Part shown: piece by piece, positions 1 through 8,559 of the stretch
Numbering within the stretch: position 1 is the stretch's first letter
How the letters are laid out: each line of letters opens with the position of its first letter
Source of the DNA: an uncultured Aquimarina sp.
GTDB taxonomy: Bacteria; Bacteroidota; Bacteroidia; Flavobacteriales; Flavobacteriaceae
Length of the DNA stretch: 64,000 bases
Direction of reading: 5' to 3'
Assembly: GCF_947496855.1 (NCBI RefSeq)
Contig: NZ_CANMED010000003.1
Location: 310,001-374,000, forward strand
Position numbers and translations under genes: made by a program
The notes under the pieces: model-generated
Told to the model about the DNA's origin: nothing
What the model saw: only the letters and a program-made list of their open reading frames with translations
Databases searched by the model: none

Positions 1-988
1 CGAACGATGGTAAATCCGCTAAAAAATCATCACGATCGACAAAAATACGTTGTTCTGAAACAGAGGAAACATCAAAATAACCTAATACTTTATCATCTTG
101 GTTATTTTCCGAAATAATATTGCCGGTTACAAATCCAGGTTGTATTTGAGAAAACAAGCTCTCCGATTCCGAAAAACTACTTAATATTTGATAAAACCCA
201 TTAGCTTCTCTAGATTGCACATATTGTCTGACTAATACACTATACCTATCTTTAATTCTTATATCTTCTGCCGGTATAAAATTAACCTCTAAACCCATTA
301 TACGGTCTTCTTCCAAAATAGCAGTATTTACTATCTTGATATTATTGGATATACTATTGGCGTAACATATTTTTTGAGTTTCTGGTCTTTCTACAAAATC
401 GAAATCGAAAAACAACAATCCTGGTCCGTCCCTAGTTACAATAAGATCAAAAGGATACCATTTAGGTGGAACTACTCTATAGGTTTCTTTAAATTCATAA
501 CGATAATATTGTGAATTACCTGTTGGGTCAAACGTATCGACAAATATCCCTAAACCTTCTCCCCCATTATCATTAGTAATTCTCTGAGGATAAATTCTTT
601 CAATTGATGTTTCTTGTGGTAAAATTACCTTGTCTGAAACATAAGACTTTCCATCTGCAGTCTGGAGCGATAATTGATATTCTTTACCTGAGCTTGCTGC
701 AAATTCCTGTACAGAACGATATGTTCCAGGAGAGCTTTCTTCAAAAAGATATTCTACACTAGCATCTTCTATTACTTTTACGATAGCACCTTCTTCAGAA
801 ATTGGACCGTCATCTTCGAACCTAAAAGTTCTTGTTAATAGAACTTCTTGATTTTTCATTTCATTTGTAATCGTAGTATTAACTACCAGTATATTTTCAA
901 AATTTTCAGTTTCTATTTCAAAAGGATCAATACATCCAGACATCATACTACAAATCCATAGCAGAATTAAAATTCTCCTATTTATCAT
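1..988 (-). CDS. DUF4249-type outer-membrane lipoprotein (partial, C-terminus beyond window)
   Basis: The reading frame is open from an ATG at 988 to the left edge, about 329 codons, so the C-terminus is missing. The N-terminus is a short hydrophobic signal ending in a lipobox (MMSGC), followed by IDPFEIE and a run of beta-rich sequence; this start and layout are typical of DUF4249 lipoproteins that sit directly behind a TonB-dependent receptor in Bacteroidota. It starts 34 bases after the receptor stop on the same strand and is probably the last gene of that operon. The family's biochemical role is unknown; by position it is an accessory surface partner of the receptor. The family call rests on context plus overall look. 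Confidence 0.75.
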   Translation of the reverse strand, partial: MINRRILILLWICSMMSGCIDPFEIETENFENILVVNTTITNEMKNQEVLLTRTFRFEDDGPISEEGAIVKVIEDASVEYLFEESSPGTYRSVQEFAASSGKEYQLSLQTADGKSYVSDKVILPQETSIERIYPQRITNDNGGEGLGIFVDTFDPTGNSQYYRYEFKETYRVVPPKWYPFDLIVTRDGPGLLFFDFDFVERPETQKICYANSISNNIKIVNTAILEEDRIMGLEVNFIPAEDIRIKDRYSVLVRQYVQSREANGFYQILSSFSESESLFSQIQPGFVTGNIISENNQDDKVLGYFDVSSVSEQRIFVDRDDFLADLPSF

Positions 989-1022
989 ACATTTACTATA
1001 TCTTACAAAGAGTCTCACGTAT

Positions 1023-3791
1023 TTAAAATTTAAAATTATAAGTAATAGAAGGTACGGGTACAGAAAAAATAGAAGTCTGCAATGCTTTGACTTCTCCATC
1101 TTCTGTAACAAAAAACACAGAGAACGGATTGTTTCGACCTAAAACATTATAAATTGATATGGTCCAAAAACTATGTCCTACTTTATTTTTCTTATGATTC
1201 CCTTCTATATTAAATCCAATATCTAATCGATAAAAATCTGGAATTCTAAACCTATTCCGATCACTAAAAACGGTGAAATCTGATCCATTAAAAGTAAAAC
1301 TACCAACAGGAAAAGTTACTGGACGACCTGTTTGATAAACAAAATTAGTTGCCAAACTAAAACGTTTAGTAAATTTATAATTAGCGACTAAACTAAAATC
1401 ATGTGGCTTATCAAAGTTAGAAGGAAAAAACGCTCCACCATTAACTCGTTCCTCTCTAAACTCGCTATCTAATTGAATTAAAGAACGAGAATACGTGTAT
1501 CCTAACCAACCATAAAGCCTTCCTTTTTGTTTCTTGAGTAAAACTTCTACGCCATATGATCTTCCATTTCCTTGTAATACTTCGGTTTCAATGTTCTCAT
1601 TGAGTAATATTTCTGCTCCGGTTTTAAAATCAACTATATTTTTAGATTCCTTATAAAACCCTTCCAAACTGAGTTCATATGCACCGCCATCAAAATTTTT
1701 ATACCCTCCTAAAGCATATTGTTGCGAGCTCTGGGGTTCTATATTAAGATCAGAAAGTTTCCAAGTATCGATTGGCGAAATCGTAGTGTTATTAGATAGA
1801 GTATGGATGAATTGAAAAGTTTTATTGTAAGATGCCTTTACCGAAAAATCTTCTCCAATTAAATACCGCCCTGATATTCTAAATTCTGGACCGCCATATG
1901 TTTCTATAACCTCATTCTTATCAAATGATAAAGTTTCCTCTCTTGTATCTTCGCTTCTTGGTGCTCCTTCTTGATATACATTTTGCGTTCCTTCTCCTAG
2001 AAAATTATATATAGAATATCTTATACCTGCATCTATAGTTAAGTTTTTGGTGAGATCTATTTCTGTTGCTAAAAAAACTGCCGATTCTAGCGCTCGTTCT
2101 CTTTCGATCTCAAATGGAGTTACAATAGATTCCTCTCCTTTGGGATCAATGCTACCTGGATTTACACCATATAATTTACTAGAAACACCGTAATCAAATT
2201 TAAGCTTACTACTATATAAATATTTAAACTGAAGTTTTAATTCGGTTTCATCTATACGATATCCCAAATCAAAATCATCATTTGATTGGCCATCAAACTC
2301 TATAGCAAATTTATATTGGCTATTTGATAAAGCCAATTTCCCTGTGTTTTTCTCATTAAAACGGTAGTTCCATCTTAAAGAAAACGCTCTGTTATTGTAT
2401 ACATATAATGAATCCGAAGTAATACTAAAATCATCTCTACTTAGATACGCTGTGGCTTCTACTTTTGATCTTTCTGTAATCTGATGGTTATACTTTGCCA
2501 CCACATCATAAAATGAGGCCTCGCTATCATTAAGAGACTCTTCATCTAGAGAACGTAAAACCCAATTGGCATACGCTCCTCTTCCTCCTACCATTATTCC
2601 CGCCTTATCTTTAACAATTGGCGTTTCTATGAGCACGTTTCCTGTAACCGGCCCTACAGAAGCCTCTCCCTTAAACTCTGTAACACTAGCATCCTTGGTG
2701 GTTAAATCAAAAACGGATGATAACCTACCTCCAAATTGTGCTGGAATATTATTTTTATATATGCTAACATCTCCTAACGCAAATGGATTTAAGGCAGAAA
2801 AAATTCCAAAAAAGTGTTGAGGATTGTATATAACAGCATCATCTAGAAGTATCAAGTTCTGATCAGATTTTCCTCCTCTAACATTATAACCAGATGCTCC
2901 TTCTCCCGCAGTAGTAATACCTGGTAAGGTTGTTGCCACTTTAAGTACATCTCGCTCTCCCAGTGCCAAAGGAATATTCTTAGACTCCTTTACGTCGATT
3001 TTAGTTTTTGTAACTACCTCACTTACATTATCATTAACCTCTGCATTTAAAATAACTTCATCCAAAAACTCTATTTTCTCATTGAGCTCTATATCATATC
3101 TACCATCATTATATATGACCACTCGCTTTTTAAAACGCTCCATTCCTATAGCACTAATCTCTACGATATTTGATCCAACAGTTAGTTCTGTTTCAAAATA
3201 TCCTTCGGCATTAGTATCAGCTCCTACATCATTCCCATTAACTACAATAATAGCATTAGGTAACGGCTTTCCAGTTTGGATATTCATGAGGGTACCATAA
3301 AACTTAAACTTCTCCCTTGAATTACCTCTAAGTGCTCTACCGATAGTAATTGTTTCTATTTTACTATTCTTGAATGCTTTCTTAGTTGATGTAAAAACAG
3401 GAGAAATTATTTTGGCGGTTTCCTTTTCTATTTCAACAGAATCTTTCTCATATTCGCCAAAAAACCGATCAGGTAAGGTGTCATATATAATACTGTTTTT
3501 AGCAAGAATTACCTTGTTATTCTCCATTATATAAAAGTTAACAATGGTATTTCCGAAAAGTTCTTCTAAAACTTTAGTCATAGACACATTTTCGTAGTTA
3601 CCTGACATACCCTTATAATCGGTTAACCAGGAATCAATAAAATAGAAATGATAATCAGTTTTCTCCTCTATCTGATTTAAAACAGAAATTAAATCAGTAT
3701 TTTCAAAAGAAAGAGTTAATAAAGGATCGTTTTGCTGAGTCCAGCCATTGAAAACTAGCAACGAAAAAAATAAAATAAAACATTTTCTCAT
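1023..3791 (-). CDS. TonB-dependent outer-membrane receptor with N-terminal STN and carboxypeptidase-regulatory-like domains
   Basis: This 922-residue protein begins with a signal peptide, then a secretin/TonB short N-terminal (STN) domain at about residues 25-95. A carboxypeptidase-regulatory-like beta sandwich follows at about 165-240, then a plug domain at about 270-385 (with the GASGYNVRGG and NLILLDDAVIYN plug motifs), and a beta-barrel that ends in a terminal Phe, as expected for insertion by the BAM complex. Function is energised uptake of an unidentified ligand across the outer membrane. It lies between a small secreted protein (4-base gap) and a DUF4249 lipoprotein. STN domains often signal to an anti-sigma factor of the FecR type, but no such gene is in the window. 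It is not a SusC homologue judged by partner: there is no SusD downstream. Confidence 0.9.
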   Translation of the reverse strand: MRKCFILFFSLLVFNGWTQQNDPLLTLSFENTDLISVLNQIEEKTDYHFYFIDSWLTDYKGMSGNYENVSMTKVLEELFGNTIVNFYIMENNKVILAKNSIIYDTLPDRFFGEYEKDSVEIEKETAKIISPVFTSTKKAFKNSKIETITIGRALRGNSREKFKFYGTLMNIQTGKPLPNAIIVVNGNDVGADTNAEGYFETELTVGSNIVEISAIGMERFKKRVVIYNDGRYDIELNEKIEFLDEVILNAEVNDNVSEVVTKTKIDVKESKNIPLALGERDVLKVATTLPGITTAGEGASGYNVRGGKSDQNLILLDDAVIYNPQHFFGIFSALNPFALGDVSIYKNNIPAQFGGRLSSVFDLTTKDASVTEFKGEASVGPVTGNVLIETPIVKDKAGIMVGGRGAYANWVLRSLDEESLNDSEASFYDVVAKYNHQITERSKVEATAYLSRDDFSITSDSLYVYNNRAFSLRWNYRFNEKNTGKLALSNSQYKFAIEFDGQSNDDFDLGYRIDETELKLQFKYLYSSKLKFDYGVSSKLYGVNPGSIDPKGEESIVTPFEIERERALESAVFLATEIDLTKNLTIDAGIRYSIYNFLGEGTQNVYQEGAPRSEDTREETLSFDKNEVIETYGGPEFRISGRYLIGEDFSVKASYNKTFQFIHTLSNNTTISPIDTWKLSDLNIEPQSSQQYALGGYKNFDGGAYELSLEGFYKESKNIVDFKTGAEILLNENIETEVLQGNGRSYGVEVLLKKQKGRLYGWLGYTYSRSLIQLDSEFREERVNGGAFFPSNFDKPHDFSLVANYKFTKRFSLATNFVYQTGRPVTFPVGSFTFNGSDFTVFSDRNRFRIPDFYRLDIGFNIEGNHKKNKVGHSFWTISIYNVLGRNNPFSVFFVTEDGEVKALQTSIFSVPVPSITYNFKF

Positions 3792-3795
3792 AATA

Positions 3796-4545
3796 CTATA
3801 CTACTTTTAGTGGTGATGACTCTTTAATAATGTTTTTGAATAATCGTTGCATAAATCCATCTGGGTTTGATTTTTTAAGCGTTTTATTTTTAATATAAAA
3901 CTGATTAATTACCTTTTTTAAAGCAGGATACATCTTCATGATATCTCCTTTGGATTTAATGCGTCTGTAATGACCATCAGCAAACAATACAAACGCATTC
4001 TTACTTACAAATTCAAAATACAGCTTGTTATCTCCCACATTTCCGATCTTTTTCCTTCTTATTTTTTTATGTCTCTTTAACAAAGAATATGAAGCATTCT
4101 CTAGTAACACTTGGTGGAAACCATTTACTAAAGTATTATTCTCCTCAAATCCATCGATTCTTATAAATGAATAATCTTCGATAGTAAACCGATCTACTTT
4201 ATCACGTATCAATTCTAAAATGGAAGCTACTGCACCAGGCTTTAGTGCTACTAAAACGTTATCTGTTTCAAGATTGTACTTCATATCTACATTATAATAA
4301 ACCTGACCATCATATGAAATAGATCCTGTTACAGCATCATCACTTAGGAAGAATGAATGCTTTCCTTTATATATACGATTAACATCAAGATTCACATACT
4401 GTTTTCCATTATATAATCCAGTATGTTCTTGCCCTACAACCTGATCAAACCAATTGTAATAAAGGTTTTCCTTTTCTTTAACTTGACTAAAAAAAATAAA
4501 CGGTAAGAATAAAAAAACAATTGTGTTTTTAGTAGTTTTCCCCAT
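3796..4545 (-). CDS. Secreted protein of unknown function, first gene of the TonB receptor operon
   Basis: This 249-residue protein has an N-terminal signal peptide (hydrophobic stretch ending near FFSQ). The mature part is rich in Lys and Tyr with short beta-like segments and a basic C-terminal third, and I see no catalytic motif. It ends 4 bases before the receptor start, so the two are almost surely co-translated. The context suggests a periplasmic or surface partner of the receptor, which is inference. I do not recognise the family. Confidence 0.75.
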   Translation of the reverse strand: MGKTTKNTIVFLFLPFIFFSQVKEKENLYYNWFDQVVGQEHTGLYNGKQYVNLDVNRIYKGKHSFFLSDDAVTGSISYDGQVYYNVDMKYNLETDNVLVALKPGAVASILELIRDKVDRFTIEDYSFIRIDGFEENNTLVNGFHQVLLENASYSLLKRHKKIRRKKIGNVGDNKLYFEFVSKNAFVLFADGHYRRIKSKGDIMKMYPALKKVINQFYIKNKTLKKSNPDGFMQRLFKNIIKESSPLKVV

Positions 4546-5030
4546 ATTTATACTGATCTGTGATATAAAATAACGAACGCTTAACTCCTATGTAATAAAG
4601 CTTAAGGACAAAAAAACGTACCTTAAGGATATCTAAGTCAATCGATAAATTAATTAAAGATTTAAAAACTATCCCCTATAGTTTCTTAAAGGCGTCTAAT
4701 TTAAGTAAATAATGAATATTAAATTTTCAATAAGTGTTAAGAAAAGATTAAAAACAAAAAATTAACAGAAGAATGCTTCTTTTTTGACCCTATTCACTAA
4801 ACCGATGGATAGAACCCTATAATTACAGTTAAAAAAGTAGAAAAATTTTAAATCTGATGGTACTAAATATCACTAACCGTAGCCGAAGTGGCCTTATTAA
4901 GAATATCTATAATTATCAGAAACCGACAAGTTAGGATTGTTTCCAAGGTTGATTATTGTAGTCCTTATAACTCTTAACAAATACTTAAGAAAATCCTTGA
5001 TATTTCAGTGTATTTTAGAAAACAAAAAGT
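4546..5030. other. Divergent intergenic region between the TonB operon and the propeller/SnoaL gene
   Basis: This is 485 bases without a convincing gene. It must hold the promoters for the leftward TonB operon and for the rightward gene at 5031, but no clear TAnnTTTG box was found. It holds a pair of CTTAAGGA direct repeats 21 bases apart (4601-4608 and 4622-4629), which also read as an inverted repeat, 56-82 bases in front of the leftward start codon. Near 4879-4889 lies a short piece resembling a dispersed intergenic repeat (GTAGCCGAAGT). Confidence 0.6.
4601..4629. promoter_or_regulatory. Candidate operator: repeated CTTAAGGA half-sites
   Basis: CTTAAGGA occurs twice, with starts 21 bases apart, about two helical turns. 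Because the core CCTTAAGG is its own reverse complement, the pair can also form a hairpin. The site is 56 to 82 bases upstream of the first gene of the TonB operon. It is proposed as a regulator site from position and symmetry only. Confidence 0.3.
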
Positions 5031-6212
5031 ATGCGAAACTGCTTCATACTACTAACTCTGATAAACGTTTTTATATTATCAGCGCAATCAAACACTGAAA
5101 TTTATTTATTTGATATCTCTATCAATGAAAATGTTTTAGAATTAAAAAATCAAAGAAACATTTCTAATAATGATGGTTATGATAATCAACCATCATTCTA
5201 CAATGATAATATCGTATTATTTGCTGCTACCAGAAATGGACAGACCGATATTGCGAAATACAATATAATAGATGACAAAATCGATTGGATTTCTAAAACA
5301 TTACAAGGCAGTGAATATTCACCAATTAAAGTTCCTAATCAAAAAGCAATATCGGCTATTAGATTAGATACTACTGGAAAGCAATTATTGTATCAATATG
5401 ACTACAAAACAGGAAGTCCAAAAGTATTAATCAAAGATCTTGTAATTGGCTATCATATTTGGTTTAACAAAAACATACTCGTCTCTTCAGTACTGGAAGA
5501 AGGTGGATTATCATTGGTAGTTTCTAATATTACTGACAACACTAACAAAACATTCCAAAAAAAAATCGGCAGGTCACTACATAAAATCCCTAATTCTGAG
5601 CTTATTAGTTATATCAATAAAGAAGATGAAAAATGGGAAATAAAATCATTAAACCCCATTACTGGAGAAACAAAAAAAATAATTAATAGCATTCCTGAGG
5701 CAGAAGATATGTGTTGGCTTAGTAATGGAACTATCCTCATGCCAAAAAATAACATCATTTATAAGTTTAATCCTAAAACCGATACAAATTGGAGTATGGG
5801 TCATACTTTTCTTGATAAAGAGATCGCTAGTATTAGTAGAATTACCACCAATGAAATTGACAACAAGCTTGCATTGGTTTCTGATGTTTCTCCAGAATAT
5901 GTAGTCCAAAAACAATTAGATGCTTATAATGCTAGAAATATTGAGGGCTTTTTAGCTACCTATTCTGATCAAGTACAAGTATATAACTACCCGAATAAAC
6001 TGACCTATGAAGGTAAAGAAAAAATGAAAAGTATGTATGCTCCATTTTTTGACAAAACACCAGATTTACATTGTAAAATAAAAAACAGAATTGTTCACGG
6101 TAATAAAGTAATTGATGAAGAACTAGTTCTCATCAATGGCAACGAAATTAAAGCTGTAGCTATTTATGAAGTAAAAAACGGAAAAATTTCTAAAGTAACC
6201 TTCTTACAATAG
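5031..6212 (+). CDS. Secreted propeller-like protein with C-terminal SnoaL/NTF2-like domain
   Basis: This 393-residue protein has a signal peptide (residues 1-19, ending ILSAQS). Residues about 20-280 contain several TolB/PD40-type repeats, with phrases such as NQPSFYNDNIVLFAA and TGKQLLYQYD. Residues about 290-393 look like a SnoaL or DUF4440-type cone domain (QLDAYNARNIEGFLATYSDQ, then a final VKNGKISKVTFLQ). NTF2-like folds bind small hydrophobic ligands or catalyse simple isomerisations; the propeller may bind ligand or protein. It stands alone, with 390 bases before the next gene. The domain calls are from pattern; function is unknown. Confidence 0.7.
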   Translation: MRNCFILLTLINVFILSAQSNTEIYLFDISINENVLELKNQRNISNNDGYDNQPSFYNDNIVLFAATRNGQTDIAKYNIIDDKIDWISKTLQGSEYSPIKVPNQKAISAIRLDTTGKQLLYQYDYKTGSPKVLIKDLVIGYHIWFNKNILVSSVLEEGGLSLVVSNITDNTNKTFQKKIGRSLHKIPNSELISYINKEDEKWEIKSLNPITGETKKIINSIPEAEDMCWLSNGTILMPKNNIIYKFNPKTDTNWSMGHTFLDKEIASISRITTNEIDNKLALVSDVSPEYVVQKQLDAYNARNIEGFLATYSDQVQVYNYPNKLTYEGKEKMKSMYAPFFDKTPDLHCKIKNRIVHGNKVIDEELVLINGNEIKAVAIYEVKNGKISKVTFLQ

Positions 6213-6603
6213 ATCTATTAATCAACTTTATAAAAGCGCTTGATTTTTCTTTTTTAAGTGTTTTGGGTATAACTCACGTGTCCAAGTCATTAAAAAATAT
6301 TCTCCAGAATTTAAATATAAAGATCCAACATAGAAACTTCTCAGATAGAATATCTGAATGGTTTTCTAAAAAATAAAAAACGTTATACAACTCTATATAT
6401 GTGATTATAGCAGCTATTTTAAAGAATCGAATTGTCTTTGTATTTTTTTTGGCAAGGTATAATACTTTTAAAAGTAAAAAATAGCAACCACTACGCAAAA
6501 TAAATCGAAAAACAGGGTAACATTTTGCACAGCTAAGACACATATATTAAATACTATGGGTCATTTGAACTCAACTAAATAAATTTCACAAATTAACACA
6601 ATA
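6213..6603. other. Intergenic region with one small perfect hairpin
   Basis: This is 391 AT-rich bases between two rightward genes with no convincing coding frame. TCAGATA/TATCTGA with a GAA loop (6341-6357) forms a small perfect hairpin, too short and without a U-tract to be a good terminator. Nothing else stands out. Confidence 0.5.
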
Positions 6604-7827
6604 ATGAAAAAACAACTTTTATTTGTTTTAATGACAATTTTAAGCCTGAATTGCTATTCACAAATTACTTATGAAAAAGGATATTATATTAATAATACAA
6701 ATCAAAAAATTAATTGTCTAATCAAGAATATTGACTGGAGAAATAATCCAAATAAATTTGAATATAAACTATCCGAAAATAGTGAATCTAAAAACGCAAC
6801 AATAAAATCAGTTAAAGAATTTGGTATTAATAATATTTCAAAATACATAAGAAATACTGTAAATATTGACAGGTCTAGTGATAACATCAATAATATATAT
6901 TTTAATAAAAGACCTATATTTGAAGAAGAAGAGCTTTTTTTAAAAGTATTAGTTGGAGGTAAGTCTTCATTATATCAATACGTTGACGGTAATATAGAAA
7001 GGTATTTTTATAATAAAGACAACTCTAATATTGAACAATTAATCTTTAAAAGATATAAAACCAACGAGAATAAAATTGGGAAAAACAATAGATTTAAACA
7101 ACAGCTATGGAATGATCTGAAATGTTCAAGCTTTAAAATGAGTAAAATTGAAAATTTAGACTATAAAAAAAATGAGTTGGTCAATTTTTTTATAGAATAT
7201 AATAATTGTAATAATCAAGAGTCTGTCAATTTTGAAGAAAAACAAAAAAGAGATTTATTTAATTTGACAATCAGACCTCGTTTAAATAGTTCCTCATTAA
7301 CAATACAAAACTCCGTTTCTAATTCTAGAAATAATGATTTCGATAATGAAATAGGTTTTGGTTTTGGAATAGAAGCGGAATTTATACTCCCTTTTAATAA
7401 AAACAAATGGGCTATTTCTGTTGAGCCAACTTATCAAAGTTTCAAGTCCGAAAAAACAACTAACGTAAATAATATTTCTGGAGGAGTATTAATAGCAAAT
7501 GTCAATTACAGTTCTATTGAAGTCCCTTTAAGTTTAAGACATTATTTCTTTTTAAATAATAACTCCAAAATTTTTATAAATGCTTCTTACGTTCTTGATA
7601 TTAATTCAAAATCATCAATTGATTTTGCCAGAAATGATGGTTCAAATTTAGATTCATTAGAAATTAAAACAAGAAGAAACTTTGCTTTGGGAATTGGTTA
7701 TAAACAAAATGATAAATATAGTTTAGAGGTAAGGTATCAAACCGATAGAGAAATTTTAGGAACCTATACATCTTGGAGTTCAAAATATAAAACATTATCA
7801 CTAATATTTGGATATTCGCTATTCTAA
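6604..7827 (+). CDS. Outer-membrane beta-barrel protein, PorT/OMP_b-brl-like C-terminus
   Basis: This 407-residue protein has a signal peptide ending near NCYSQ. The N-terminal half (about 20-200) is polar and charged with no recognised motif. From about residue 215 the sequence becomes an alternating beta-strand barrel (for example GFGFGIEAEFILPF and WAISVEPTYQSF) and ends SLIFGYSLF with a terminal Phe, typical of eight-stranded flavobacterial outer-membrane proteins. The N-terminal half may be a periplasmic or surface domain. Function is unknown. Confidence 0.7.
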   Translation: MKKQLLFVLMTILSLNCYSQITYEKGYYINNTNQKINCLIKNIDWRNNPNKFEYKLSENSESKNATIKSVKEFGINNISKYIRNTVNIDRSSDNINNIYFNKRPIFEEEELFLKVLVGGKSSLYQYVDGNIERYFYNKDNSNIEQLIFKRYKTNENKIGKNNRFKQQLWNDLKCSSFKMSKIENLDYKKNELVNFFIEYNNCNNQESVNFEEKQKRDLFNLTIRPRLNSSSLTIQNSVSNSRNNDFDNEIGFGFGIEAEFILPFNKNKWAISVEPTYQSFKSEKTTNVNNISGGVLIANVNYSSIEVPLSLRHYFFLNNNSKIFINASYVLDINSKSSIDFARNDGSNLDSLEIKTRRNFALGIGYKQNDKYSLEVRYQTDREILGTYTSWSSKYKTLSLIFGYSLF

Positions 7828-7833
7828 AAAAAC

Positions 7834-7908
7834 GCATAACAATGGCTCATAATTAAGAGCTTAAATAAGGAACTAATAATAGCTCCATACTTTATGCATT
7901 GTTAAACG
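7834..7908. repeat. attC-like imperfect palindrome upstream of the GNAT gene
   Basis: Outer arms AACAATG (7838-7844) and CATTGTT (7897-7903) are perfectly complementary, and CG at 7833-7834 pairs with CG at 7907-7908. Inner short stems GCTC/GAGC (7846-7849 with 7857-7860) and GGAACT/AGCTCC lie between them. The right end reads GTTAAAC, which fits the GTTRRRY core of integron attC sites; the left end GCATAAC deviates from RYYYAAC at one base. The total span is about 75 bases, within the attC size range. No integrase gene is in the window, so this may instead be a flavobacterial intergenic repeat. Confidence 0.4.
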
Positions 7909-7922
7909 AACGGGAAACTAAA

Positions 7923-8372
7923 ATGAAGACAATAAGAATAAAACAAGCCGAGAAAAATGAAATAAATTGGATAAATGTAAAATATTCTGAAGTAGGTTTT
8001 GTGAAATCCAATTATGAAAACGAGTATATCATTATTGCTCAAGTAGAAAATAAAAATGCTGGACTCGGTAGATTAGTGCAAATTGACAACAATAATATAG
8101 AGCTTGGAGGAATTTACGTATTTCCAAACTTTAGAGGTTTTGGAGTTGCAGAAAAGATAGTTCAACATTTATGTAAGGAAAACTCATTCGGTATAGCTAC
8201 CATCTGGTGTTTACCCTTTGAAAACTTATCGAATTTCTATTTAAAATTCGGATTTCAAAATTGTGAGCATGTAAAAATTCCTGAAAAAATAACTCAAAAA
8301 CTAAAGTGGTGTAATTCTGAAAGTAAGTATGATGAAAAAGTACTGATTCTTTGTAAAACGAGTAAAATGTAA
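7923..8372 (+). CDS. GNAT-family N-acetyltransferase
   Basis: The product is about 149 residues from the ATG at 7923, chosen over an in-frame ATG at 7899 that overlaps the repeat and would add a non-conserved octapeptide. The central segment LGGIYVFPNFRGFGVAEKIVQHL matches the GNAT acetyl-CoA binding loop (here V-x-x-x-x-RGxGVA). Later FYLKFGFQNC is the usual GNAT beta-bulge region. It transfers an acetyl group from acetyl-CoA to an unknown amine or protein substrate. It sits alone between two stretches that share TTAAACGAA, so it may be a cassette-type acquisition. Confidence 0.8.
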   Translation: MKTIRIKQAEKNEINWINVKYSEVGFVKSNYENEYIIIAQVENKNAGLGRLVQIDNNNIELGGIYVFPNFRGFGVAEKIVQHLCKENSFGIATIWCLPFENLSNFYLKFGFQNCEHVKIPEKITQKLKWCNSESKYDEKVLILCKTSKM

Positions 8373-8559
8373 CATCAAAGCATACAAAATAAAAAACAGA
8401 TACTCGTATATTGTAAGTAAAAGTAAAGCAATGTGTTATTAAACGAAAATTAAAGCAGCTTATCGAAAATACTGAATAATAAAGGGAAAAAGCCGTTATT
8501 TAGGTAACAAATACGCTCATCATAGCACTAAAAGAAAAACCTTAAACCAACCATAGCCT

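Noticed and set aside
1023..3791. SusC-type glycan receptor
   Set aside because: The partner is a DUF4249 lipoprotein and no SusD gene or glycoside hydrolase is nearby, so the more general TonB receptor call is kept.
6274..6543. 89-codon minus-strand frame between the SnoaL-like and barrel genes
   Set aside because: Composition is what random AT-rich DNA gives (Phe, Ile, Tyr, Lys), with no start signals or motif; it also covers the hairpin at 6341-6357.
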